A stretch of 64,000 nt of DNA from Candidatus Defluviibacillus avedoerensis. GTDB lineage: Bacteria > Pseudomonadota > Gammaproteobacteria > Burkholderiales > Burkholderiaceae_C. Below, in pieces: positions 26,415 to 35,375 of the stretch. Every line of letters starts with the position of its first letter. The first letter of the stretch is position 1. The translations under genes were made by a program, and so were the position numbers. Below the pieces are notes generated by a model, which saw only the letters and a program-made list of their open reading frames with translations, did no database searches and was not told the origin of the DNA. The stretch covers positions 95,887 through 159,886 of the forward strand of contig JADJBS010000013.1 of the NCBI GenBank assembly GCA_016703665.1, given 5' to 3'.

Positions 26415-27329
26415 TTAACCACGACCGCGCTCTGCCATGACGTGCAAGCGGGCAGCTGAATCCCCATACGCAGAGCGGTCAGTTTCCGATAGGGGAACCA
26501 GGGTTTGAGGGGGCTCTTGCACGCGGGCCTTTAACTGCTGGCGACTGGCGCTGTAAAGGCCATCTGGTCGCAAAATCAGAACCCGGTCAGCACGGCCAGC
26601 GACTGATTCTGAATGCGTGGCCAGTATCAGCGACGCGGCATGCTCACGCGTCTGGGCGACCAGACTGTCCAGCACTTTGGTTGCTGTGCTGGAATCGACA
26701 TTGCCAGTGGGTTCGTCTGCCAGCAACAAAGGCGGGCGGTGAATCAGCGCCCGGGCAATGGCCACGCGCTGTAATTGCCCGCCGCTCAGTTGTTGCGGCA
26801 AGCGTGTGCCAAAGCCGTCAAGCCCAACGGACTCCAGCGCGGCGTCCACGCGCAGTGGCAGGGCAGGGTCTTTGCCCTGACCAAGCAGCAGCAATGGCAG
26901 TGCCACATTTTGAGCCACGCTCAAATGGGGCAGCACATGAAAGGCTTGAAACACAAAGCCAGTTGCCCTTCTGCGCAGCAAGGCTCGTGCAGTGTCACTC
27001 AGCTTACCAAGGTCGATACCACCCAGGCGTACCGATCCACTGTCCCAGGTATCCAGTCCGGCCAGACAGTTCAACAGGGTGGATTTGCCGACACCGGATT
27101 CACCTACGATAGCCACAAATTCACCTGGCAGAACCGACAGATCGATTTGGGAAAAAACAGGAACGTTGCCATAATTTTTCGTCAATCCCTTGACACGCAA
27201 CACTGCGACTGCTGCTGCACCGGCGGTTGACGCCTGCACGATCTCAGTAGCCGTGTGCCGCTCTGGCGGCACCTGCCGTCTGGGGGGGGCACCCTCTGAG
27301 GGGTGCACTGTTCCGGGTAATGGTTGCAA
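26415..27329 (-). CDS. ABC transporter ATP-binding protein (LolD/MacB type)
   Basis: 304 aa as annotated. Walker A is GESGVGKST, the signature loop is LSGGQLQRVAIARAL, Walker B is LLLADEPTGNVDS, and the switch His is in LATHSES; all are intact. VLRVKGLTKNYG marks the start of the ATPase fold. The first 42 residues (from ATG 27329) are Pro/Arg-rich, span a short GC hairpin and a G/C homopolymer, and have no family match, so GTG near 27203 may be the true start. About 50 C-terminal residues beyond the fold are also unusual. It energises the duplicated permease encoded 37 bases downstream. Confidence 0.9.
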   Translation of the reverse strand: MQPLPGTVHPSEGAPPRRQVPPERHTATEIVQASTAGAAAVAVLRVKGLTKNYGNVPVFSQIDLSVLPGEFVAIVGESGVGKSTLLNCLAGLDTWDSGSVRLGGIDLGKLSDTARALLRRRATGFVFQAFHVLPHLSVAQNVALPLLLLGQGKDPALPLRVDAALESVGLDGFGTRLPQQLSGGQLQRVAIARALIHRPPLLLADEPTGNVDSSTATKVLDSLVAQTREHAASLILATHSESVAGRADRVLILRPDGLYSASRQQLKARVQEPPQTLVPLSETDRSAYGDSAARLHVMAERGRG

Positions 27330-27356
27330 TTGCGGCCTGCTTTGTTCAGTTCATTG

Positions 27357-28817
27357 TCAGTCTTTGCGCCAGCGTGAAAGCCAGTGCTCCATTAGTTTGC
27401 CAGCAGCTTCACGCCCACCCAGCCCAAAAGACAGCGCAATGGCCACTGCAATCGCGCCAAAGGTCAGACCAAAGGCCATTTGCACAATCTCATTGGCGAT
27501 ACCCATCGCGCGCAGGCCCATGGCCAGCACAAGCCCAAGTATGGCCACACGGGCGATGCCCGCCAGTGCGGCGGTGTGGGTACTGTCAGCTTTTTTGATG
27601 GCATCGTAGGCCAAGTTGGACAGCCAAAAACCAATCACCATGATGGCCGCGCCCAGCAGAATGTCACCACCAAAGCGGATGAATGTGCTGACCAGGTTCC
27701 GCACCTCGCTAAAGCCAAGCTGATCTGCCGCTTCGGTGCTGGCAAACAGCATGGCAAAAAACATGACAAGCCAAGTCGCAAGTTTGGAAGGGCGGCTTTC
27801 GCCAGCGAGCGCGTATTGCAGCCCCATTTTCTTTGGCAAGCTGTCAACACCTGCCGTTTCCATGAGCGATCCCAGCAAGCGCGACGCAAAACGGGCGACA
27901 TACCAGGTCAGTAACAGAATGACAGCTGCCGACAAAATCTGGGGTACCGCAAACAAGACCTGATTGAGCATTTGTGAGGCCGGGCGAGAGATCGCTTCGA
28001 TTTTGAGTGTGTCCAATGCCGCTATCAAGGATGGCAAAAACACGAAGATAAACGCCAAGGTACCTGCCAGCGATGAAAGGCGCACCGACGCGTCCAGTCC
28101 TACGCGCTGATTCAGGCGGTCTGCACCTGCAGCGCTCAGCAGATTGACGACCAGGCCGCGCAACACCTTGGCCACCAGATACCCCACACCCGCAATCAGC
28201 AGAGCCGCAAAACCGTTGGGCACCATGTCAAGCAACTTGGATACCATGGCTGTGACGGGCTGAAGCAGGCCGTTGAGCCGAAAAGCGTTCAACACTGCTG
28301 GCAGAAACATCAATATGACCAGCCAGAACAGTACGTTACCTGCGTTTTGACTCATGGGAGTCATGCCTGCTTCAGACGAGAGCTTTTCGTCAATGTTGGT
28401 GGCGTCCAGCGCCCGCACAGCCAAGGCACGAAGCACAGATGCCATCAGCCAGGCGACCAGGCACAACACAGCGCCTGCCACCAGATTGGGCAGATAACCC
28501 ACCACATCGCTCATCAGCGCAGCAAACGGATTGGTCAGCAGAGGCAGGTCCAGTGCGTTGAGCACGGCAATCAGAGTCGCCAGCAATACCAGCCAGAACG
28601 CGCCACCAGCCACGGGTGATTCAGCATCCAGCCGGGCACCGGTGCTTTCTTCGATCCGGGAGTTGACCTGGAGGACATTCAGCAGCTGCCGTATCGCCGC
28701 ACGTGCTCCCACGGCCAGAAGCCAGCCCAATGCCAAGATGGCCACCGCACCCAGGATTTGCGGGATGTGCGCACCCAAAGAGCTCTGGAGTGCGGTGACA
28801 AAGGCAGACATGTTCAT
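27357..28817 (-). CDS. Mechanosensitive channel-like membrane protein with conserved TM repeats
   Basis: 486 aa with about ten hydrophobic helices arranged as repeated units that each end in AxxVxxxLR-type amphipathic stretches (for example PNLVAGAVLCLVAWLMASVL, LLIAGVGYLVAKVLRGLVVN and SAAVILLLTWYVARFASRLL). This is the pattern of the CmpX-like group with conserved TM-helix repeats, placed near MscS-type channels. The end has FGAIAVAIALSFGLGGREAA, which resembles the MscS pore/beta-domain boundary, but a full MscS beta domain is missing. It would act in the inner membrane in osmotic protection or envelope homeostasis. ATG 28817 or 28811. It is transcribed with miaA direction, 101 bases downstream. 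Confidence 0.8.
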   Translation of the reverse strand: MNMSAFVTALQSSLGAHIPQILGAVAILALGWLLAVGARAAIRQLLNVLQVNSRIEESTGARLDAESPVAGGAFWLVLLATLIAVLNALDLPLLTNPFAALMSDVVGYLPNLVAGAVLCLVAWLMASVLRALAVRALDATNIDEKLSSEAGMTPMSQNAGNVLFWLVILMFLPAVLNAFRLNGLLQPVTAMVSKLLDMVPNGFAALLIAGVGYLVAKVLRGLVVNLLSAAGADRLNQRVGLDASVRLSSLAGTLAFIFVFLPSLIAALDTLKIEAISRPASQMLNQVLFAVPQILSAAVILLLTWYVARFASRLLGSLMETAGVDSLPKKMGLQYALAGESRPSKLATWLVMFFAMLFASTEAADQLGFSEVRNLVSTFIRFGGDILLGAAIMVIGFWLSNLAYDAIKKADSTHTAALAGIARVAILGLVLAMGLRAMGIANEIVQMAFGLTFGAIAVAIALSFGLGGREAAGKLMEHWLSRWRKD

Positions 28818-28918
28818 CTCAAACCTCGGGGGATACGGTGATTCAGCAAATTTACTTCAATTTACGCGGCACACAACAAACGAATTCGGCGAGAAATTCA
28901 TGGAATAACGAGTCGATT

Positions 28919-29905
28919 TCATGGGCAGTGTGTCCAAAACGCCTTCACCAGCGCCAACGCGGGCGCGAGCATCGACTCTGCGTGGCATGGCAGAACCTGG
29001 CGGTGCGGCATGCTGCGCAGCCAGGTCAGTTGACGCTTGGCTAACTGGCGCGTGGCCGCGATGCCCTGTTCACGCATCTGTTTGCAACTGATCAGTCCGT
29101 CCAACATTTGCCAAACTTGCCTATAACCCACACAGCGCATGCTGGGCAGATCAGGGAGTAAATCACCCCGCTGACGCAAACCTTCTACCTCTGCGACCAA
29201 CCCGTGAGTCAGCATGGTGTCAAAGCGCAACGCGATGCGCTCATGCAAATCGCTACGTGACTCAGGCTCCAAGGAAATAAGCAAACTTTGGCTTTTAGGG
29301 TTTAGACTGGTTGCTATCTTTTTTGAAGTATGCAGAGCCGACATTGGTTGACCTGACAAGGCATAAACCTCGAGCGCACGCTGGATACGCTGGCTGTCGT
29401 TAGGGGCCAGTCTTGCTGCAGTCACCGGGTCAACCTGGGCCAGCTCGGCGTGCAGGGCGGGCCAACCCAGGGTTTTGGCGCGGCGATCCAGTTCGGCTCG
29501 CACGGCAAGGTCGGCTGCTGGGAGTGCATCCAGTCCGTCCATCAAAGCCTTGAAATACAGCATGGTGCCGCCAACCAGCAAGGGAACTGCGTCTCGCGCT
29601 TTCACCTCCGCCATCAGGCGCTGCGCGTCCCGGACAAAATCGGCAGCACTGTAGGCTTGCAAGGGGTCTCGGATGTCAATCAGGTGGTGCGGCAACAGCG
29701 TCCGCTCCTCAGGGCTGGGCTTGGCCGTGCCAACGTCCATGCCTCTGTAGACCAGGGCTGAATCCACGCTGATGATTTCCGTCTTGAGACCGAGCTTGCC
29801 AAGTTCATCACCCAATGCGAGTGCAAGTGCTGATTTGCCACTGGCGGTGGGGCCAGCCAGCCCAATCCACGCCGTTGTTGAGCCGGGTACGGTCTGATCA
29901 GCCAT
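28919..29905 (-). CDS. miaA: tRNA dimethylallyltransferase
   Basis: 328 aa, MiaA, which adds dimethylallyl from DMAPP to A37 of tRNAs reading UNN codons. P-loop GLAGPTASGKSALA is at residues 15-28; ISVDSALVYRGMDVGTAKPS holds the conserved Asp of the substrate site; HHLIDIRDPLQAYSAADFV and VGGTMLYFKALMDGLD are family signatures; RQLAKRQLTWLRSM is the end of the tRNA-binding part. It starts with eight bases inside the upstream MFS gene. Residues near HTSKKIATSLNPKSQSLL are AT-rich and unlike the rest, a possible small insertion in a variable loop. mutL is close by, as in many proteobacteria. Confidence 0.96.
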   Translation of the reverse strand: MADQTVPGSTTAWIGLAGPTASGKSALALALGDELGKLGLKTEIISVDSALVYRGMDVGTAKPSPEERTLLPHHLIDIRDPLQAYSAADFVRDAQRLMAEVKARDAVPLLVGGTMLYFKALMDGLDALPAADLAVRAELDRRAKTLGWPALHAELAQVDPVTAARLAPNDSQRIQRALEVYALSGQPMSALHTSKKIATSLNPKSQSLLISLEPESRSDLHERIALRFDTMLTHGLVAEVEGLRQRGDLLPDLPSMRCVGYRQVWQMLDGLISCKQMREQGIAATRQLAKRQLTWLRSMPHRQVLPCHAESMLAPALALVKAFWTHCP

Positions 29906-31085
29906 GGCGCTTTACCAAGGTCCAACCCGTCAGGGCGATGCAAACACCCCAAAACGCCATGCCATGTACCAAAGCAAACACAGTGCCATCAAGGCTTTTG
30001 CCAAGCCAGGCCCCCGTAGCAAACGCCGACACCATCATCAGAAAGCCATTCAAAGCCGACGCCGCTCCCGCCGTCTGGGGAAAAGGGCCCACTGCGCCAC
30101 TCTGGCTGCATGGCTGGTGTACCCCGTGGCCGATCATAAAAAGGTACAGCGGGACCATGACAGCCCATCCGCCGTACCAGACTCTGCCGACTCCTGCGTA
30201 GGCCAACACCGTCATGAGGGCCACGCCGCTGAGTGTGAAAAAAGACGCCAGGCCGACGGCGCGCTTGATCCCCACCTTTGGCAATATGTGTCTGCACCAA
30301 AACGTGCCTGCGATGTAGGCCAATGACATCGAGAACATGGCCAGACCATAGCTTGCTGTGCTGTATCCAAACACCTGGATGAAGACGAAGGAAGACGCTG
30401 CCAAGAACGTAAACAGTCCGCCGTAGGACGAGGCCGCAAGTGCCGAATAGGCCACAAAGGTCGGGTGTCTTGCGACCGTCCACCAGGTGCGGACCAGGTC
30501 GCTTCCCCTCAGCGCATCAGGGTTGCGCTCAGCAAGCGTCTCTTCAAAACGCCAGACCAGCAGCCCCAAGGTGATAGCACCAAATACTGCCAATGCCAAC
30601 AGGGCAATTCGCCAGCCGAACCAGCCCGAAAGCAAGCCACCCAGTGGGGCTGAGACACAGGCAATTACTCCCAGCCCGGTCAACCCTTTGGACATGACCC
30701 GAGTGCCTTCAACCGGTTTGTACAAATCCCGCAGCAATGCCCGAGCACACACCACCCCTGCCCCCATGGCAACTCCTTGCACCGTACGCCATACGATCAG
30801 GGCGTCCATGCTGGGCACCATGGTGCACACAACAGAGGACAACACATACAGCCCCATGCCCACCAGCAAAATGGGCCGCCGTCCAAACCGGTCAGACAAA
30901 GGCCCCCAGACCAGTTGTGACAGACCGAATGCCAGAAGCAGCGCCGTCAACGTCAACTGAGCCTGCACCATGGACGCACCCAGGTCACTGCGCATGCCCG
31001 GTAAGGCAGGCAAGTACAGATCGGTGGTCACGGGTTGCAGTCCCAGCAGGAGGGACATGAACAAAACAACGAGATTAGGTCGCAC
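29898..31085 (-). CDS. Bcr/CflA-family MFS drug-resistance transporter
   Basis: 395 aa with 12 predicted helices. RPNLVVLFMSLLLGLQPVTT and TDLYLPALPGMRSDLGAS carry the DLYLPA motif of Bcr/CflA exporters, and GPLSDRFGRRPILLVGMGLY is MFS motif A between helices 2 and 3. GVAMGAGVVCARALLRDLY is the helix 4 region with the conserved Arg. It exports small hydrophobic compounds such as bicyclomycin-like drugs or excess amino acids; the substrate is unknown. The gene lies between mutL and miaA and overlaps miaA by eight bases, suggesting an insertion in an otherwise old gene pair that then became cotranscribed. Confidence 0.9.
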   Translation of the reverse strand: MRPNLVVLFMSLLLGLQPVTTDLYLPALPGMRSDLGASMVQAQLTLTALLLAFGLSQLVWGPLSDRFGRRPILLVGMGLYVLSSVVCTMVPSMDALIVWRTVQGVAMGAGVVCARALLRDLYKPVEGTRVMSKGLTGLGVIACVSAPLGGLLSGWFGWRIALLALAVFGAITLGLLVWRFEETLAERNPDALRGSDLVRTWWTVARHPTFVAYSALAASSYGGLFTFLAASSFVFIQVFGYSTASYGLAMFSMSLAYIAGTFWCRHILPKVGIKRAVGLASFFTLSGVALMTVLAYAGVGRVWYGGWAVMVPLYLFMIGHGVHQPCSQSGAVGPFPQTAGAASALNGFLMMVSAFATGAWLGKSLDGTVFALVHGMAFWGVCIALTGWTLVKRHG

Positions 31086-31275
31086 GGGACGGGCGTACTG
31101 TTGGCTGGGTGCGCGGTAGCGCTCAACCAGGGTGGTGGGGACGAATGCAAAAAGCAGCTTGCAGGTTATCAGATATTTCAGGGCATCTGGCTTTACACAG
31201 CTTCACACACCGCTGCTGTCTACCGCCGGGGTGGGTATTGCGTTGCATTCACATCTGAGCTGAAAGGTGCCTATT

Positions 31276-31539
31276 ATGAAACTAGCAAGAACGCTTCTCA
31301 AATGGTTGGCTGCCACTGGCGTAACCGCATTGCTGGGAGCGTGTGCTGTGGTACCAGCTGGCGGTGGCTATGGAGGTTATGGTCACGGGCATGTTCAAGG
31401 CCAAGTCTATGTGTCGCCTGCACCGGTCTATGTCAGCCCGCCTGCGGTGGTGGTTCGCCCAGCGCCGTTTTATCTTGGCGGAGGCTGGGGTCACAGAGGG
31501 CGAGGGGGGCATGGCGGGCATCATGGTGGCCGTCACTGA
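31276..31539 (+). CDS. Small Gly/Val/His-rich lipoprotein
   Basis: 87 aa. MKLARTLLKWLAATGVTALL ends in the lipobox LLGAC, so the mature lipoprotein starts at the Cys. The rest is low-complexity: GGGYGGYGHGHV, then two VYVSP units, AVVVRPAPFYL, and a C-terminal HRGRGGHGGHHGG. The His-rich end could bind metal. ATG 31276 follows an AAGGTG site; three earlier codons are open but not needed. Similar short PAPVYVSPP-type lipoproteins occur near many proteobacterial housekeeping genes with no assigned role. It is convergent with mutL, with five bases between the stops. Confidence 0.7.
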   Translation: MKLARTLLKWLAATGVTALLGACAVVPAGGGYGGYGHGHVQGQVYVSPAPVYVSPPAVVVRPAPFYLGGGWGHRGRGGHGGHHGGRH

Positions 31540-31544
31540 AAGCG

Positions 31545-33407
31545 CTAGCGTCCACGCAAGAACAAGGCGTCCAATTCATTCATCTTGAGTTGGCGCCACG
31601 TCGGGCGGCCATGGTTGCACTGGTCTGAGCGTTCCGTTACCTCCATCTGGCGCAAAAGGGCGTTCATCTCTTCCAGCGTCAATTGGCGATTCGCTCGAAC
31701 TGCGCCATGGCAGGCCATGGTGGCTAGCAGTTCATTGCGTGCCTGTTCCAGTACGCGGCTGGCGTCATGCTGGGCGAGCTCTGCCAGCACGCTGCGTGCC
31801 AGTTCCACCGCGTTGCCGTTGACCAAGGTGCTGGGGACGGCCCGCACCGCCAGCGTCTTGGGAGAGAACGCGCTGACCTCCAGGCCCAATTCCAGCAAGG
31901 CTTCGGTGCAGGCCTCGGCAGTCGCAACCTCTTGAGCCGTCGCTGCAAACGTGGCCGGAATCAGCAAATGCTGGCTGATCACCCTGGCTGCCTCCAATTG
32001 GTTCTTGAGCCGTTCGTACACGATTCGCTCGTGGGCGGCGTGCATGTCTACCACCACCAGCCCTTGCGCATTCTCGGCCAGGATGTACACGCCGTGCAGC
32101 TGAGCCACAGCACGACCCAGTGGCCAAACCGAGCCTTCAGGGGCAGATGCGGGTATCGTGTGCGCACGCTGAATCGCCAAACCATCGTTTGTGTCATTGC
32201 CCGCGACAGTTGGGGACCAGAGCAACGAAACGTCAGAAACCCTATTCCCTCCTAAATTAATAGCTGATTGTTCCCACACAATATGGCGTGATTCAGTTTT
32301 TTGTTCAAAACTTGGTGCACCCATGATGGCCGCTGGCTCTGCAACATCACCCACCCCATGAGCAGGTAAATCAACCAAAACCCCGCCTGCTGCACTTCGC
32401 GGTGCCGCCAGCGCGTTTTCCACCGCATGCAGCACAGCCTGGTGTATCTCTCGGCTGTCCCGAAAGCGCACCTCAATCTTGGTCGGGTGCACGTTCACAT
32501 CCACACGGGTGGGGTCCATATGCAAATACAGCGCAAACACGGGTTGACGGTGCCCATGCAGCACATCGGCATAAGCTACACGTGCGGCGTGGGTCAACAC
32601 TTTGTCGCGCACATAGCGGCCATTTACATAGGCAAACTGGTGGTCCGCCCGGCTGCGGGCCGCGTCAGGTACGCCCGCGTAGCCCGTGACCCGAACCGTC
32701 CCCACCGTGTGATTGACCTCGACGGCCTGCGCGATGAAGTCTTCGCCCAGCACGTCGCGCAGGCGTTGGGGCAAGGGGGCGATTCGCCACTGCTCCACCA
32801 GTTTGCCTTCTGCCCAGATTGCAAACCCCACGTCTGGCCTGGCCAGAGCGTGGCGTCGCACGGCATCGACACAATGCGCCAACTCGGTCGCGTCTGTTTT
32901 CAAGAACTTGCGCCTTGCTGGGGTGCTGAAGAAAAGCTCTTTGACCTCCACCGTGGTGCCGCCAGCACGCGCGGCCACTTTCAATTCGCCCGTCAGACCT
33001 TCCAGCAACCAGGCATTGGGCTCGGTCGGGATGCGCGACAGCAGCGCGCAGTCGGCAATGGAATTGATGGCAGCCAGCGCCTCACCCCGAAAGCCCATGG
33101 TCGCCACAGACTCCAGCTCGTGCAGAGAAGTGATCTTGCTGGTTGCATGGCGCTTGAAGGCAATGGGCAGATCGTCCCGCACAATTCCACTGCCGTCATC
33201 TTCTACCGAAATCAGCCGCACACCGCCCGACAGCAAACGCACGGTGACCTGAGAGGCGCCTGCATCCAGCGCGTTGTCTACCAGCTCGCGAACCACAGAG
33301 GCCGGGCGCTCAATCACCTCGCCAGCCGCAATCTGGCTGATCAGCTCGTCAGGGAGTTCACGGATCGGGCGACGCGGTGAGAGATGGGGAGCTTCGGTGT
33401 AAGTCAC
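31545..33407 (-). CDS. mutL: DNA mismatch repair protein MutL
   Basis: 620 aa, full length. The GHKL ATPase reads ELISQIAAGEVIERPASVVR, LVDNALDAGASQ (motif I), VEDDGSGI (motif II), MGFRGEALAAIN and the transducer domain with HPTKIEVRF. A linker of about 90 residues (near 32130-32400) is less conserved and AT-richer. The C-terminal dimerisation domain has LVVVDMHAAHERIVYERLK and ATMACHGAVRANRQL. No DQHA-type endonuclease motif in the strict form is seen; DMHAAHERI is the matching position. MutL links MutS recognition to strand removal. It is divergent from dedA, with a palindrome at 33423-33439 between them. Confidence 0.96.
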   Translation of the reverse strand: MTYTEAPHLSPRRPIRELPDELISQIAAGEVIERPASVVRELVDNALDAGASQVTVRLLSGGVRLISVEDDGSGIVRDDLPIAFKRHATSKITSLHELESVATMGFRGEALAAINSIADCALLSRIPTEPNAWLLEGLTGELKVAARAGGTTVEVKELFFSTPARRKFLKTDATELAHCVDAVRRHALARPDVGFAIWAEGKLVEQWRIAPLPQRLRDVLGEDFIAQAVEVNHTVGTVRVTGYAGVPDAARSRADHQFAYVNGRYVRDKVLTHAARVAYADVLHGHRQPVFALYLHMDPTRVDVNVHPTKIEVRFRDSREIHQAVLHAVENALAAPRSAAGGVLVDLPAHGVGDVAEPAAIMGAPSFEQKTESRHIVWEQSAINLGGNRVSDVSLLWSPTVAGNDTNDGLAIQRAHTIPASAPEGSVWPLGRAVAQLHGVYILAENAQGLVVVDMHAAHERIVYERLKNQLEAARVISQHLLIPATFAATAQEVATAEACTEALLELGLEVSAFSPKTLAVRAVPSTLVNGNAVELARSVLAELAQHDASRVLEQARNELLATMACHGAVRANRQLTLEEMNALLRQMEVTERSDQCNHGRPTWRQLKMNELDALFLRGR

Positions 33408-33422
33408 CGCTTGATTTTAGGT

Positions 33423-33439
33423 GCGGCGATAATCGCCGC
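33423..33439. promoter_or_regulatory. Palindrome in the mutL-dedA divergent promoter region
   Basis: GCGGCGAT-A-ATCGCCGC is a perfect 8-bp inverted repeat around one base in a 50-base gap between divergent genes. It contains GATAAT, which could be a -10 for the dedA gene, but no -35 with 16-18 spacing is clear. Confidence 0.35.
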
Positions 33440-33457
33440 TCTCTCAACGGACACACC

Positions 33458-34126
33458 ATGGAACTGATTGGCTACCTGATTGACTTTATTTTGCATGTAG
33501 ACAAGCACCTCGAAATGTTTGTCCAAAACTATGGTGTCTGGGTGTATGTCCTGCTGTTTGCCATCATTTTTGTTGAAACGGGCGTTGTTGTCATGCCGTT
33601 CTTGCCTGGGGATTCACTGCTTTTTGTGGTGGGCGCGATGTGCGGCGTGGGCTTGATGAGTTATCCCCTGAGCGTGGGCTTGCTGCTGGCGGCAGCGGTG
33701 TTGGGCAACCAGAGCAACTATGCCATTGGTCGTTACTTCGGGCCTAAAGTCTTCCAGTGGGAGGACTCGCGCTTCTTCAATAAACGGGCGTTCGACCAGG
33801 CTCATGCGTTCTACGAGAAATACGGCGGTATCACCATTGTGGCTGCGCGCTTCATGCCGTTTTTGCGGACCTTTGCGCCTTTTGTGGCAGGCGTAGCGCA
33901 GATGACCCGCAGCAAATTTACGTTTTACGACGTGACGGGTGGGGCGCTCTGGGTTGTGGGCATTATCACGGTGGGCTACTTTTTTGGCAGCATCCCGTTT
34001 GTGAAGCAAAACCTGGACAAGATCATCTGGGCGATGATTTTCATACCAGGTTTGTTGGTGTTGCTTGGCGCTTGGCGTGCCCGGCGAAAGGCCGTGGCGC
34101 AGTCAAGCGTTTCCCAGTCATCCTAG
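33458..34126 (+). CDS. DedA-family (VTT domain) membrane protein
   Basis: 222 aa inner-membrane protein. FVETGVVVMPFLPGDSLLFV has the E...FxPxPG/D-type signature of DedA; LAAAVLGNQSNYAIGRYFG and the re-entrant-loop region RFMPFLRTFAPFVAGVAQM with the conserved Arg pair are diagnostic. FYDVTGGALWVVGIITVGYF follows. DedA proteins move phospholipids such as undecaprenyl phosphate or phosphatidylethanolamine across the membrane. ATG 33458 gives a standard length; the frame is open upstream to 33377 through the intergenic palindrome. It is divergent from mutL and convergent with the AraC-type regulator gene, 103 bases away. Confidence 0.93.
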   Translation: MELIGYLIDFILHVDKHLEMFVQNYGVWVYVLLFAIIFVETGVVVMPFLPGDSLLFVVGAMCGVGLMSYPLSVGLLLAAAVLGNQSNYAIGRYFGPKVFQWEDSRFFNKRAFDQAHAFYEKYGGITIVAARFMPFLRTFAPFVAGVAQMTRSKFTFYDVTGGALWVVGIITVGYFFGSIPFVKQNLDKIIWAMIFIPGLLVLLGAWRARRKAVAQSSVSQSS

Positions 34127-34229
34127 TCGTTGCCTCTTTGAGTTTGCCTTAGCTGTGCTTGCCATTTGATTGTCCAGAATGGTGGCCCGGTGCCTTAGGA
34201 TCCACCAAAATGAAGCGTGTAAAGCAAAG

Positions 34230-35291
34230 CTAACGCGAACGCCGCCAGCTAGACGGCGTGTCACCAAACCAACTCTTGAATGCCCGGGTGAACGAGCTTT
34301 GCTCTGAATAGCCTAGCAACAAAGCTATATCCAGCATGCCGAGACTTGGGTCTTTGATGTAAATTTTGGCCAGGTCCTTGCGTGTCGCGTCCAGCACATC
34401 CTGAAACTGCAGGCCTTGCTCGGCCAGGCGTCGCTGCAAGGTGCGGGTGGACATGGCCAGGGATCCTGCTGCTTTGTCCAGCGTGGCCTCGTACTTGGGC
34501 ATGAGCGGGATCAGGGCTTGGCGCAGGCGCGGTGCAATGTCTTGGGCGTTGAAGGTTTTCTCGATGGCGGCGCGGGCTTGCTCACGCATGACCAGGTGGA
34601 GGGTCTCATCCGCTTGCACCAGCGGCATGTCCAGCAGGCTGCGCGAAAAAACCAGTGCGTTTTCTTTGGCACCAAAAAGCACCGGACAGCCAAAATACTG
34701 CCCATAGCCTTGGGTCTCTTTGGGTCCAGGGTGCGAAAAGCGCACTTCTTTCAGCGGCAAATCCACCCCGGCAATCCAGCGGCCAAAGCTGTACCAGCCG
34801 GCAATCAGCGATTCGGCCAAGCTTGGGCAATAGGGCAGAGCCCTGGACACGACTTGCCAACCCAGCCGGGCTTCGTCGTCGGTGCTGACGAATTGCATTT
34901 CGCTGTAGCCAATGTCGAACACCAGGCGCCGATAGTGGGGCACCAGGGCAATCGCTTCGCCAAGGGTTTTGCAGGTCATCAAAGCATAGCCCAGCACATG
35001 AAAGGTGCCAGGGCGCACTTGCTGGCCAAAGGCCAAACCCAGGTCTGACCTTCCCGTCAGCTCGGTAGCGGCGTTGAAGAGCGCTATCACTTCTTCCATG
35101 GGCCAGCGGGTATCTGTTCCGTTGGGTCTGGCGGCCAAGCCTGATCGGCCGAACAAGCTTGCCCGGTCCGCGCCCAGACGTTCGCTGACCTCCAGCAGGC
35201 CAGCCACAAAGCCTGCACCTACCGTGCTGATGGGTTCCAGGTGTGCCTCCAGTTTGGCGTGATTTGACAAATCAAATGCATTATGGGTCAA
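34230..35291 (-). CDS. AraC-family transcriptional regulator (OruR/ArgR-like)
   Basis: 353 aa. The N-terminal 200 residues match the arabinose-binding-like sensor of this group (GLLEVSERLGADRASLFGRS, HVLGYALMTCKTLGEAIALV); the C-terminal 90 residues are the double HTH: AAGSLAMSTRTLQRRLAEQG for the first helix-turn-helix and MLDIALLLGYSEQSSFTRAF for the second. The recognition segment TRAFKSWFGDTPSSWR is canonical. It is divergent from the BASS transporter gene with 84 bases between, so it most likely controls the symporter, epimerase, SDR operon in response to a substrate or intermediate. The effector is not predictable from sequence. Confidence 0.93.
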   Translation of the reverse strand: MTHNAFDLSNHAKLEAHLEPISTVGAGFVAGLLEVSERLGADRASLFGRSGLAARPNGTDTRWPMEEVIALFNAATELTGRSDLGLAFGQQVRPGTFHVLGYALMTCKTLGEAIALVPHYRRLVFDIGYSEMQFVSTDDEARLGWQVVSRALPYCPSLAESLIAGWYSFGRWIAGVDLPLKEVRFSHPGPKETQGYGQYFGCPVLFGAKENALVFSRSLLDMPLVQADETLHLVMREQARAAIEKTFNAQDIAPRLRQALIPLMPKYEATLDKAAGSLAMSTRTLQRRLAEQGLQFQDVLDATRKDLAKIYIKDPSLGMLDIALLLGYSEQSSFTRAFKSWFGDTPSSWRRSR

Positions 35292-35375
35292 GCGCTTTAG
35301 AGGGGCAATGGCTTAGCATTGCCGTAGCCCCGCCACGCATGGACGAGGGCCTACAAGAAACAAGGACGAGACAAG

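Noticed and set aside
32427..33380. 317-codon plus-strand frame inside mutL
   Set aside because: Antisense to the mutL ATPase domain; mutL has complete GHKL motifs.
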